A stretch of DNA of 38,457 nucleotides from Candidatus Taylorbacteria bacterium RIFCSPHIGHO2_02_FULL_43_32b (GCA_001820955.1 MHRK01000009.1:1-38457), one strand, 5' to 3'. Positions 28,770 to 37,770 are shown, numbered from the stretch's first letter. Notes: a model not told the origin generated them from the letters alone. Made by a program: numbers and translations.

Positions 28770-30209
28770 TTATAACGTCGTAAACATTTGTTCAGTGCTT
28801 GTCGCAACATTACCGAAGGCATCCTTTGATACGGCAAGGTAATAGTAAGTGGTGCTCGCAACCAAACCAGTAAGCGATATGCTGTGATTTGTTACCATAC
28901 CTGCGTCGCTAACTAACTGCATAGAGAGTGCAGTCAAAACCGGAGTCGATGTCGCGTAATAGACCTTTGTGTCCGAGGCAGAGGAAGTAGTCCATGCAAC
29001 ATTGGCAGTGGTAATCGCAGGGGTCGCGCTAATTGCGGTTAGAGTAAATGTCCCTGTGGAGAAAGCGTAGAGATTGCTCGAAGATGTCGCCACGTTTCCC
29101 GCCGCGTCAGTCGAAACGATTAGAAATCGATATAAAGTATTCTGTGAAAGAGGTGTCAGATTTAGTGAGTGCGAAGTCAAAAGACTCAAATCCTCGAGAG
29201 ACTTGCGGTTTGGGTCAGACATTATATCCACCATAGTGCTGTACCAAATTTTAGACTTAGTTGGTTCGTTCGTTAGCCAGGAAATATTGGCGCTTCCAAT
29301 CGCGGGATTAGCAGTAACACCATATACTATTGGCGCAGTCGTATCAGTAGAACTTGTGGTAAAAGACATTACTGAACTTGTGGCTGTTTTTCCTTCCGAA
29401 TTCCTCGAGACGACTTTGTAGAAATAAGTTTCATTAGGATTGAGCCCGGTCAACGAAACACTGTGATTTGTGACAAGCGATGGGTTAACAACCTTTAACG
29501 CCCCGACTGTATCCAAAATCGGAGTCGACGAGGCATACCAAACAGTCGAATCAGAACTTAGGTTTGTCTGCCAAGTTATCGTAGCGCCATCCACAATCGG
29601 AGCCGCCCCGAGAAGAGAAATGGATAAAGTCGTTGTTGAAACAGGAGGAACACCGTTACAAGCACCAACACGATCTCCATGATTTATGTGCGCGATAAGC
29701 GCGTGATAGTCAACACTTTCTGTTTCCGTATTTTTGTGACAAATCAAAACTTTATGGTCAGAAAGCAACTTTTGAACTCGATTATTCTTTTTGTCATCAT
29801 CATCACCATCATCATCGGAACTGTTGTTTTTTGAGAATATGCCACCAGGCGACACAATTTTTATAGTGGTGGTACTGCCATTTTGATATGTAAGAGTAAT
29901 TTGGGTTAGCTTGCCCAAAGTCATAGGGCCAACAATTCCAACCTGCGAAATGTTGTACTTTTTCTGAAATTGCTTGACGGCTTTTTCAGTCAAAGCTCCA
30001 TAGTATCCCGTCACCAAACCCTCGGGATAAATCTTCTTGTCCCCCGCCAATATTTGCTGGAGCAATGTAACGTCGGCACCGGACATGCCACGCCCAAGAG
30101 AGCGCTTGATTTTGTTATCCAACCTTTCGTTGTCTGCATTCACAAAAAGCGGAGAAACAAAAATAAGTGTCGCAAAAAAAGCAAAACTTAATCTCGTTAA
30201 TATTTTCAT
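28770..30209 (-). CDS. Secreted protein with N-terminal PG_binding_1-like domain and Fn3-like repeats
   Basis: Signal peptide; LGRGMSGADVTLLQQILAGDKKIYPEGLVTGYYGALTEKAVKQFQKKYNI; ICHKNTETESVDYHALIAHINHGDRVGAC; three Fn3-like repeats (W.T...S.VWY.T...NHS.SLTGL...T.Y.Y.V...). Confidence 0.85.
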   Translation of the reverse strand: MKILTRLSFAFFATLIFVSPLFVNADNERLDNKIKRSLGRGMSGADVTLLQQILAGDKKIYPEGLVTGYYGALTEKAVKQFQKKYNISQVGIVGPMTLGKLTQITLTYQNGSTTTIKIVSPGGIFSKNNSSDDDGDDDDKKNNRVQKLLSDHKVLICHKNTETESVDYHALIAHINHGDRVGACNGVPPVSTTTLSISLLGAAPIVDGATITWQTNLSSDSTVWYASSTPILDTVGALKVVNPSLVTNHSVSLTGLNPNETYFYKVVSRNSEGKTATSSVMSFTTSSTDTTAPIVYGVTANPAIGSANISWLTNEPTKSKIWYSTMVDIMSDPNRKSLEDLSLLTSHSLNLTPLSQNTLYRFLIVSTDAAGNVATSSSNLYAFSTGTFTLTAISATPAITTANVAWTTSSASDTKVYYATSTPVLTALSMQLVSDAGMVTNHSISLTGLVASTTYYYLAVSKDAFGNVATSTEQMFTTL

Positions 30210-30481
30210 ATAATTACAGTTATTATTTTATAATATTTTTCCTAATAAGAGTCTCTCTGCTATTTTATGTTCAGCATAGTTCAAAACTCGTTTCACCGCC
30301 CTAATATCCTCATTTATGCGGTAAATATAAGACGATTCAAGTAATCTATTCTTTCCTTAAGTTTTGTGTCATAATTTTTTCCCCCTACCCCCGACAGTCA
30401 ACGCTCTCATGCCGAATCAATCTCAAATTCCACGAATACTGCAAAGTCCGGCTGAGATAGTGACAAAATCTAATTTCATCT

Positions 30482-31534
30482 TTACGTCGAACCAACTTCC
30501 TTCACATTGGCGCACAACTCTATTGCCGCCAATTCGAGTGAAAGCTGGGGCAAGTGAGACCGTCCAGACTCTTCATACGCCACAAGCAATCGAGAAAGCG
30601 AACGCGCCCCGAGACGACTTGATTTTGACTGTGACAGCTTTTGGAGCAAAACGAAATCGTGCTCAGAATATTCCTCTTTGATGGACTTTTCCATAGTCGG
30701 CGCGTAGCGCAAAAGCATGACCGCACGCACTTTCCTTATTACCAATTTTGCCAATGATTTCATATCTGAATTACTCTCAGACGCCTCCCTTATAGATAGG
30801 AGTACATCCTCCACTTTTGCATTTTCGATACCCTCAATAATACTGTTGACGATGGCGGACGAAGGCGCGCCAGTGACTTCCAAAACATGCTTTTCGGTAA
30901 CTTTTTTCTCTGAAGCAAAACTTATAACTTTTTGCAGTATACCCAAAGTATCGCGAAAAGATCCGTCACCTAAAATAGCCATAAGCTCCGCACCCCCATT
31001 TTCGACAACAAAACCTTCCCCCTTCCCGACACTAATAACCATATCGCGAAGTGTTTTCTCGCTCGGCTTTTTAAATTTAAAATGCTGACAGCGCGAAATG
31101 ACGGTATCAGGTAACTTCTCGGGATCTGTTGTTGCCAAAATAAAAATAACGTGCGACGGCGGCTCCTCCAAAGTCTTTAAAAGCGCGTTAAAAGCATCTT
31201 TGGACATCATATGCACTTCGTCAATAATATAGACCTTGTATTTTGAACGATACGGCAGGGTGTGCACCGCTTCCCGAAGTGCGCGCACTTCATCTATACC
31301 TCGGTTTGACGCGGCGTCCATCTCATAAATATCGCTCTGATCAGTTTGAAGAGCCTTGGCAAATATTCGAGCAATGCTTGTTTTGCCCGTTCCCCTTCCC
31401 CCCGAAAATAAATAGGCATGAGATATTCTCCCCTCTTTTATGGAACTTTCTAGAGCGTCGGCAACGTTTCCCCTCTCCAAAAGATCGGAAAATTTAGTCG
31501 GCCGATATTTTCGATATAAAGCCATTTGAGACAT
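30482..31534 (-). CDS. dnaX: DNA polymerase III subunit gamma/tau, short form
   Basis: ALYRKYRPTKFSDLLERGNV, FSGGRGTGKTSIARIFAKAL, DAASNRGIDEVR, YIIDEVHMMSKDAFNALLKTLEEPP, SRCQHFKF. Start placed at MSQMALYRKYRP (31534). Confidence 0.95.
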   Translation of the reverse strand: MSQMALYRKYRPTKFSDLLERGNVADALESSIKEGRISHAYLFSGGRGTGKTSIARIFAKALQTDQSDIYEMDAASNRGIDEVRALREAVHTLPYRSKYKVYIIDEVHMMSKDAFNALLKTLEEPPSHVIFILATTDPEKLPDTVISRCQHFKFKKPSEKTLRDMVISVGKGEGFVVENGGAELMAILGDGSFRDTLGILQKVISFASEKKVTEKHVLEVTGAPSSAIVNSIIEGIENAKVEDVLLSIREASESNSDMKSLAKLVIRKVRAVMLLRYAPTMEKSIKEEYSEHDFVLLQKLSQSKSSRLGARSLSRLLVAYEESGRSHLPQLSLELAAIELCANVKEVGST

Positions 31535-31576
31535 AAGCACAGTATAACAAAAAATAGTAATACAAACCGTGTCGGA

Positions 31577-31605
31577 TAAAAAAGCCAAGCACCGACGTGC
31601 TTAGC
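31577..31605 (-). terminator. Rho-independent terminator overlapping the stop codon of 31601-31948
   Basis: Minus strand GCTAAGCACGTCGGTGCTTGGCTTTTTTA. Confidence 0.7.
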
Positions 31606-31948
31606 CCGAATATCCTATTATCCTTTTCATAAAATTCAGAAAAAGCTTAAACTTACTCACCCTATAGATGGGCTGTCGGACAATAGGAATCACCTCTCTG
31701 TAAGTCACGCGAATATTTTTTACATCCGCGATCCGACGAAGAATTGCCTCATGATGTTCTTTTGGCTGATGCCGAAGAGACACTAAGAGAGCTTTATCCG
31801 CGCAAAAATAGCAGAACTCTGCCGTGGACTCTTTATCGAAGCCAAGCGATTCAACAACTTTTGCCAAATCAGCAATATCATCATCGGAACACTCCGGAAA
31901 CTTTCTCTTAAGAATTATTGCAGGTGCCTCCACATTGTCCTTGCTCAT
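31601..31948 (-). CDS. Small protein with AEFCxxCxD motif (paralog A)
   Basis: MSKDNVEAPAIILKRKFPEC...LGFDKESTAEFCYFCADK; GGAGG Shine-Dalgarno upstream of the 31948 start. Confidence 0.7.
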   Translation of the reverse strand: MSKDNVEAPAIILKRKFPECSDDDIADLAKVVESLGFDKESTAEFCYFCADKALLVSLRHQPKEHHEAILRRIADVKNIRVTYREVIPIVRQPIYRVSKFKLFLNFMKRIIGYSG

Positions 31949-32094
31949 TCTAGAACCTCCTATGTACAAGGATACCCTTAGGCCAAACGTACAACAACTT
32001 GACGTTTGCAATATCTATTTTATATCATCGTCAGCTGATCATTTTTGACCATTATAAAAAAAGGAAATTAAATTAGAAGAAAAAAACCAAGCTA

Positions 32095-32251
32095 ATACCA
32101 ACCCCAACTAATCATTTCCGACAATCCTTTGCAATCTCGGGCTACGATTTTGAGAAAAATTCTCGACATATCTCGATATTCCTCGTATTTTTCTCTTCAT
32201 CTCGCCACGAGATTTCAAACGCTATCAGAAAGCCTTACTTGGGGATAGTAT
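32095..32251. mobile_element. MITE-like inverted-repeat element, diverged copy 3
   Basis: Ends ATACCAACCCCAACTAATCATTTC and reverse complement ATACTATCCCCAAGTAAGGCTTTC; retains central ATATCTCGATAT. Confidence 0.6.
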
Positions 32252-32263
32252 AAGTTGCCTGGT

Positions 32264-32596
32264 TTAACTAAAAATCGAGGTTAACCACTTTGGAAAAAAG
32301 CTGGCTAATTGCCCGCGACTCTTCCCTCCGATCGAGGAATTGCCGATTTGAGGAGGTCTCGCAATTTTAGCGTGGTCAGCAGCTTTTAAAACCAGCTGCT
32401 CAACATCGAGACGGCCCCTTTTTTGCGTCTCTTCAAACGTTTTTAAGAACTTGCCATCTTGATCCACGCACTTCGCGCAAAATTCGGCTCGTTCACGATG
32501 TCCGTACCCCATCAAGGTAAGTGTGGAAATCAATTCCGTTGCTATTTTAATTTTTTGGGGACATTTATGCTTGATTATCGATAGTGCCAAAGACAT
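32264..32596 (-). CDS. Small protein with AEFCxxCxD motif (paralog B)
   Basis: MSLALSIIKHKCPQKIKIATELISTLTLMGYGHRERAEFCAKCVDQ aligns by eye with paralog A. Confidence 0.65.
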   Translation of the reverse strand: MSLALSIIKHKCPQKIKIATELISTLTLMGYGHRERAEFCAKCVDQDGKFLKTFEETQKRGRLDVEQLVLKAADHAKIARPPQIGNSSIGGKSRGQLASFFPKWLTSIFS

Positions 32597-32725
32597 AAGC
32601 TCTAAGTGTTTATCTCAACTGATAGTAAAACAGGCTTGCACAGTTTGCAATGGAGAGATTTGTGGACAACAAAACCGACCCAAAAGGGCCGATTATGTTG
32701 CTCTTTTAGACAGGAGACCGCTATA

Positions 32726-35700
32726 TTATTTACTAATGATATTTCTCCAGAAGCCTTTGGTTTTTTCCACCATGTGAGACGAGTATGTTCCGACTGAAGA
32801 AATCGAGGATGATACGCTCGAAGTAACCGGCCCTTGGCTAACGATAACATGAGTTACTTCAACACAGTCACTTCTCTTTTTTGTATCAGCGTATCCATCA
32901 TCGGGACAATAGAATTTCGGCCTCGGATTTGGGAGAGGAATCTTGGCGAAATCAGTCTGCGTCTTACATACAATGTCATTGATTTTCGTTAGAGTCGTAA
33001 TATAGACACAACCTGTCGTACATTCGAGACCCCAGCTATCTCTTAATACATCCATATAATATTTTTGCTGGAACCGCTTAACCGCCTCTATGGTTTCCGA
33101 ATTGTAAGTACCCGTTATTTCAATTCGCTCGCCCTCATAATCCCTCAAGAATTTCTGCAATTTGATGATCTCTCCGGAGTCATTACCCTTTCCACAACCT
33201 ATGTAGGCCTTTAGATAAGGTTCACATCTGTAGCTTGGTACAGGAGCCGGTACAGGTGCGGGAGCCGGATTTGGCCTTGGCTGTCTGACGCGAGTAGTAG
33301 TGGTGTAAGTTCTGGCCGCATAAGTCTGTCCCGCGTATGTTTGAGCGGAATATGTACTTGCGCCGTATGACGTACCGGCTGAATATGTATTTCCAGCGTA
33401 CGTATCTCCGGTATAAGTATTACCCGCGTAAGAATTGCCGGTGTATGTCGCTCCCGCGTAAGTACCTCCGGCCGTATATGACGTACCGTCATAACTTGTT
33501 CCCGCGTAGGAATCAGCCGCGCTGTAAGACTGACCTGCATAAGTATTTCCCGCGTAAGAATCACCTGCCGTATACGATTGACCCGCATATGTTTCTCCCG
33601 CATACGAATCTCCCGCAGTGTATGATTGTCCGGCGTAAGTAGTCCCCGCGTAACTATCCCCTCCCGTGTAGCTTTGTCCCGCGTAAGTATTGCCGGCATA
33701 AGAATCACCGGCAGTATAAGAAGCACCCCTGTAGGTTTCTCCGGCATATGTTTCTCCAGCATAAGATGCTCCTGCAGTAACTACTTGACCGACATATGAA
33801 TCTCCTGCCGTGTATGTTTTTAGCGCGTAAGTTGCCGCAGTATACGAATCTCCCGCGGTATAGGTTTGCCCGGCGTAAGTAGCCCCTGCGTAACTGTCCC
33901 CTGCCGTGTATGTTTGCCCAACGTATGTTTTGCCGGCATAAGATACCCCCGCTGTAAATGTATTACCTCTAAGAGATAAATCCGTTGTGTAAGTGTAGCC
34001 CGCAAAAGTATCCCCGCTGTAAGCGCTTCCAGCGGTAAAAACATTGCCGGCGTATGTCCCTCCAGCGTAACTTCTTCCGGCGGTATATGTTCCGCCGGCA
34101 TAAGTTAGAGCGGCATACGTTTTGCCGGCATATGAAGCCCCGGCTGTATAAGTATTTCCGCTGTACGATTGACTCGCAGTAAAAGTGGAACCAGCATAAG
34201 TTTGACCTGCGTAATTTTGACCAGCCGTATACATTCTACCGGCATACGAATTTCCCGCGGTATATGTCATTCCGGCGTATGTCAATCCCGCATAACTCTC
34301 GCCTGCAATGTAAGTATTTGCCGCGTATGAACCGCCGGCGTTATAGGTACTTCCCGCGTATGTTAAGCCGGCATAGTTTTGACCGAAGGTGTACGTCTGT
34401 CCATTATATGTTAAGCCTGCGTAATTCAATCCCGCAGTATAGGTATAGCCCGCGTACGTTAATCCCGCATAACTTTCGCCCAAAGTATAAGTGTGAGCGG
34501 CGTAAGTCGCACCAGCGTAACTTGCACCAGCAGTGTAGGTTTTGGCAGCGTATGTTAGGCCTGCATAGCTTTCACCAAGTGTATAAGTTTTGGCGGCGTA
34601 AGTTAAAGCGGCGTAATTCGTACCCGCTGAATATGTCATTCCGGCATATGTTAATCCCGCATAGTTTTGCCCGAGTGTATAAGTTTTGGCGGCGTAGGTT
34701 GCACCAGCATAGCTCGTACCCGTATTGTATGTCGCTCCAGCGTAGGTCAATGCGGAATAGTTTTGACCTATCGTGTATGTATTTCCTGCGTAGGTTTGTC
34801 CCGCGTAATTTGCGCCAACACTATAGGTATTGGCGGCATAGGTTAGAGCCGCGTAATTTTGACCGAAAGTATAAGTTTGGGCCGCGTACGTTAAAGCGGC
34901 ATAATTCGTACCCGCTGAATATGTCATTCCGGCATATGTTTGGCCCGTATAACTTTCGCCTGCACTATAAGTATTGGCGGCATAAGTTTGCCCGGCCGTG
35001 TAAGTGAAAGCGGCATACGTTTGGCCAACGTAACTGTCTCCCGCGGTATATGTGTTGCCTGCATAGCTCGCTCCTCCAATGTAAGTATTTGCCGCGTATG
35101 AACCGCCGGCGTTATAAGTACTTCCCGCGTATGTTAAGCCGGAGTAACTTTGACCGATCGAATAAGTATTACCGGCGTAATTATTTCCGGCGGTGTAAGT
35201 TCCCCCGGCAAATGTTAAACCAGAATAATTCTCTCCGATGGTATATGTCGAGGCGGCATAAGTTAGACCTGCATAATTTGCACCCGACGAATATGTACCG
35301 CCTGCATAATTTCCTCCGGCAATGTAGGTGTTCGCCGCATAACTTTCTCCAACACTATAAGTATGGGCCGCATATGTTTGTCCAGCGTAATTCAGACCGG
35401 CATTATAAGTATTGGCCGAGTAAGTTAAAGCCGCGTAATTCGTACCCGCTGAATACGTCGATCCGGCATATGTTAATCCCGCGTAGTTTTGGCCAAGTGA
35501 GTATGTGTTTGCCGCGTATAAGTTTCCGATTGAATATGTATCTCCGGAATAATTTTGTCCTGCGTTATAAGTGCTTTCTGCATAAGTTAAACCCGAGTAG
35601 TTTTGACCAAGCGAAAAAGTGTCACCGACGTAACTTGCACCAATACCATAAGTGCTACCTGCATAATTTGAACCCGCATAATTTGCTCCGGCAGTGTAAG

Positions 35701-37555
35701 TCATTCCAGCATAATTATTTCCCGCGTTATACGTATAGGCGGCATAGTTTTGTCCGAGAGCGTAGGTATTTCCCGAATATGTAAGGCCGGCATAACTTTC
35801 TCCCACGTTAAACGTGCTAGCACTGTAATTCGTACCTATGTGATATGTGGCACCTGTATAATTTCCTCCCGCGTTGTAAGTATCACTCGCGTATGTTTCT
35901 GCTGAGTAATTTTGTCCGCTATTGTAAGTTGAGGCGACGTAATTATTGCCTGCACTATAAGTGTTAGCGGCATAATTCGAACCTAGGCCATATGTCCCTC
36001 CGGAATAATTTTGACCCGCCGTGTAACTGTCTCCAGCGTAATTGCCTCCAACTCCGTATGTGTTACCGGCGTAATTATCTCCCGCGTTGTAAGTATTACC
36101 TGAATAAAAATCTCCAGTCGAATATGTATCTGCCGCGTAATTTTGACCCGCCGTGTAAGCATTACCGGTATAATTATCTCCAACTGAATATGTATTGCCG
36201 GCGTAATTTACACCTGAATTATACGTATTACCCGAGTAAACCAAACCATTGTAGTTCTGACCAAGCGCAAAAGTGTTGCCGGTATAATTGTCACGGAAGA
36301 CAAAAGTATTACTCGCGTAATTTGTTCCGATGCCGTACGCAGAACCGGCCAAATTCTCTCCCGCGGCGTATGTGTTACCACCGTAAACTAATGCCGAATA
36401 GTTTTGACCCGCGCTATAATTTAATCCTTCATAGTTTTGGGCGAGAGCATAGGTGTTATGAGCGTAATTTTGACCGGCTCCAACAGTATTGCCGGTATAA
36501 AAGTTCCCCGCGGAATAATTTTCTCCGGACTCATAAGTATTTGAATAATAGTTGTCATACAAATTCAAAGTCGGAGCGCTGTACATTCCGCCATTTTGGT
36601 AAGTGATTCCGGAGTACAATTCGTTAGTCGAGACTGCGTTTCCTGAGTAAAATTCATTTGAGGTGTAATTATCCCCCGCGTATTTATCGCCCGCGACAGA
36701 AGTGTCTCCGACATAATTCACTCCGGCATTATAATTTGATCCGTTATAGATATAGCCGGCCCCGTAAGTGTTCGCGCTCGAGTTTTCGGCAATAACGTAA
36801 TTATCGCCTGTGTAATTTTGGCCGGAAGTATAGTTATAAAAAGAGTAATTATCGCCTGTACTTACGGTGTTCGGCGCGACATTTGAGCCGAGAGATATAT
36901 TCGAACCCGAATAAAGATTTTGAGTTTCATAATTCTGACCACCGTAAAATCCTCCGGCGTTCACTGTTTGACCTGTAACTTCTAGAGTCGAAGCAACACT
37001 TCCTGCAGCCAAATTTTCGCCATTTGAATAGGCATAACCGTTGTACGAATCAAAAGATGAATACGAATTTCCACTAATCAAAAGACCGTTCGATACTGTA
37101 CTACCGCCAAACAAATCACTACCGCTTCCCATGAGGCCGGAATAATTAGAGCCCGCCTCTACGGTATTGCCCGCCACGTTATCGGCGACCAAGACAGGCG
37201 ACCCGGAATAATTTTCACCAACCTTGACTACGTCATCTGTTATATTCGTACCAATCCCGGCAGTCTCAAAGGAATAACCGTCACCCGCATTTATTGTGGA
37301 GCCGGTCAAATTGTCGCCATTTAGAACTGCTGAAGCGGCAAGGTTATCACCGCCATCAACAGTTTGTCCCGTATAAAGTTCGTTCATGCTAAGCGACAAT
37401 CCCTTAAGCATATCGCCCTTTGTCAAAACTTCCCCCGAATATAAATTACTTTGGCTCCAAACGAGAACCGGCAAAAAGAAACTAAAGGCGAAAACGACCG
37501 GCAGTACAACCGCCAGTCCTGTCGCCATATTATTTTTTTGCCCGCTGAAATTCAT
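32726..37555 (-). CDS. Giant secreted Tyr/Gly/Ala/Thr/Asn-rich repeat protein with C-terminal peptidoglycan-binding-like domain
   Basis: 1609 aa; signal peptide MATGLAVVLPVVFAFSFFLPVLVWSQ; hundreds of in-frame Y-A-G-x-T / Y-x-A-G-x-N units; Pro-rich linker PRPNPAPAPVPAPVPS; C-terminal SGEIIKLQKFLRDYEGERIEITGTYNSETIEAVKRFQQKY. Confidence 0.92.
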   Translation of the reverse strand: MNFSGQKNNMATGLAVVLPVVFAFSFFLPVLVWSQSNLYSGEVLTKGDMLKGLSLSMNELYTGQTVDGGDNLAASAVLNGDNLTGSTINAGDGYSFETAGIGTNITDDVVKVGENYSGSPVLVADNVAGNTVEAGSNYSGLMGSGSDLFGGSTVSNGLLISGNSYSSFDSYNGYAYSNGENLAAGSVASTLEVTGQTVNAGGFYGGQNYETQNLYSGSNISLGSNVAPNTVSTGDNYSFYNYTSGQNYTGDNYVIAENSSANTYGAGYIYNGSNYNAGVNYVGDTSVAGDKYAGDNYTSNEFYSGNAVSTNELYSGITYQNGGMYSAPTLNLYDNYYSNTYESGENYSAGNFYTGNTVGAGQNYAHNTYALAQNYEGLNYSAGQNYSALVYGGNTYAAGENLAGSAYGIGTNYASNTFVFRDNYTGNTFALGQNYNGLVYSGNTYNSGVNYAGNTYSVGDNYTGNAYTAGQNYAADTYSTGDFYSGNTYNAGDNYAGNTYGVGGNYAGDSYTAGQNYSGGTYGLGSNYAANTYSAGNNYVASTYNSGQNYSAETYASDTYNAGGNYTGATYHIGTNYSASTFNVGESYAGLTYSGNTYALGQNYAAYTYNAGNNYAGMTYTAGANYAGSNYAGSTYGIGASYVGDTFSLGQNYSGLTYAESTYNAGQNYSGDTYSIGNLYAANTYSLGQNYAGLTYAGSTYSAGTNYAALTYSANTYNAGLNYAGQTYAAHTYSVGESYAANTYIAGGNYAGGTYSSGANYAGLTYAASTYTIGENYSGLTFAGGTYTAGNNYAGNTYSIGQSYSGLTYAGSTYNAGGSYAANTYIGGASYAGNTYTAGDSYVGQTYAAFTYTAGQTYAANTYSAGESYTGQTYAGMTYSAGTNYAALTYAAQTYTFGQNYAALTYAANTYSVGANYAGQTYAGNTYTIGQNYSALTYAGATYNTGTSYAGATYAAKTYTLGQNYAGLTYAGMTYSAGTNYAALTYAAKTYTLGESYAGLTYAAKTYTAGASYAGATYAAHTYTLGESYAGLTYAGYTYTAGLNYAGLTYNGQTYTFGQNYAGLTYAGSTYNAGGSYAANTYIAGESYAGLTYAGMTYTAGNSYAGRMYTAGQNYAGQTYAGSTFTASQSYSGNTYTAGASYAGKTYAALTYAGGTYTAGRSYAGGTYAGNVFTAGSAYSGDTFAGYTYTTDLSLRGNTFTAGVSYAGKTYVGQTYTAGDSYAGATYAGQTYTAGDSYTAATYALKTYTAGDSYVGQVVTAGASYAGETYAGETYRGASYTAGDSYAGNTYAGQSYTGGDSYAGTTYAGQSYTAGDSYAGETYAGQSYTAGDSYAGNTYAGQSYSAADSYAGTSYDGTSYTAGGTYAGATYTGNSYAGNTYTGDTYAGNTYSAGTSYGASTYSAQTYAGQTYAARTYTTTTRVRQPRPNPAPAPVPAPVPSYRCEPYLKAYIGCGKGNDSGEIIKLQKFLRDYEGERIEITGTYNSETIEAVKRFQQKYYMDVLRDSWGLECTTGCVYITTLTKINDIVCKTQTDFAKIPLPNPRPKFYCPDDGYADTKKRSDCVEVTHVIVSQGPVTSSVSSSISSVGTYSSHMVEKTKGFWRNIISK
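33300..36600 (-). repeat. In-frame coding repeat array (about 33-bp and 48-bp units with 15/18-bp sub-units)
   Basis: Encodes TYxAGxNYAGN (11 aa) and YAGNTYAGQSYTAGDS (16 aa) units in tandem. Confidence 0.9.
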
Positions 37556-37575
37556 AAGTTAAGTTTCTTGGACTT

Positions 37576-37770
37576 ATACCATCTCTAATTAATCATTTCA
37601 CACGAATTCCCGAATTTTGGCCTGCCTGCGCCTGGCCGTGCAGGCGGGCAGGCAGGCTACAAAACTTCGTTTCCCGCTCGCCATATCTCGATATGACTTG
37701 CGCTCCAACTCGTTTTTCGCCCAAAATTCAGAAATTCGTTAACTGTGAAAGCGTTAATTAGAGATGGTAT
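37576..37770. mobile_element. MITE-like inverted-repeat element, copy 2, with internal 36-nt GC-rich palindrome
   Basis: ATACCATCTCTAATTAATCATTTCACAC ... GTGAAAGCGTTAATTAGAGATGGTAT; insertion CCTGCCTGCGCCTGGCCGTGCAGGCGGGCAGGCAGG at 37621-37656 relative to copy 1. Confidence 0.85.

Noticed and set aside
32602-32850. 82-aa minus-strand ORF at the 3' end of the Tyr-rich gene
   Set aside because: Overlaps the C-terminal coding frame; composition not convincing.
33211-34101. Minus-strand ORFs in another frame of the Tyr-rich repeat (33211-33762, 33820-34101)
   Set aside because: Frame-shifted readings of the same repeat; low-complexity, no independent support.
33300-36600. Possible CRISPR array (regular 33/48-bp repeats)
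   Set aside because: Repeats are imperfect, in-frame, lack unique spacers, and encode one continuous 1609-aa ORF with signal peptide and C-terminal domain.
34264-36606. Long plus-strand ORFs (34264-35007, 35050-35784, 35992-36606) opposite the Tyr-rich gene
   Set aside because: Arg/Tyr/His/Asn-rich antisense translations caused by the repeat's codon bias; no start signals or domains.
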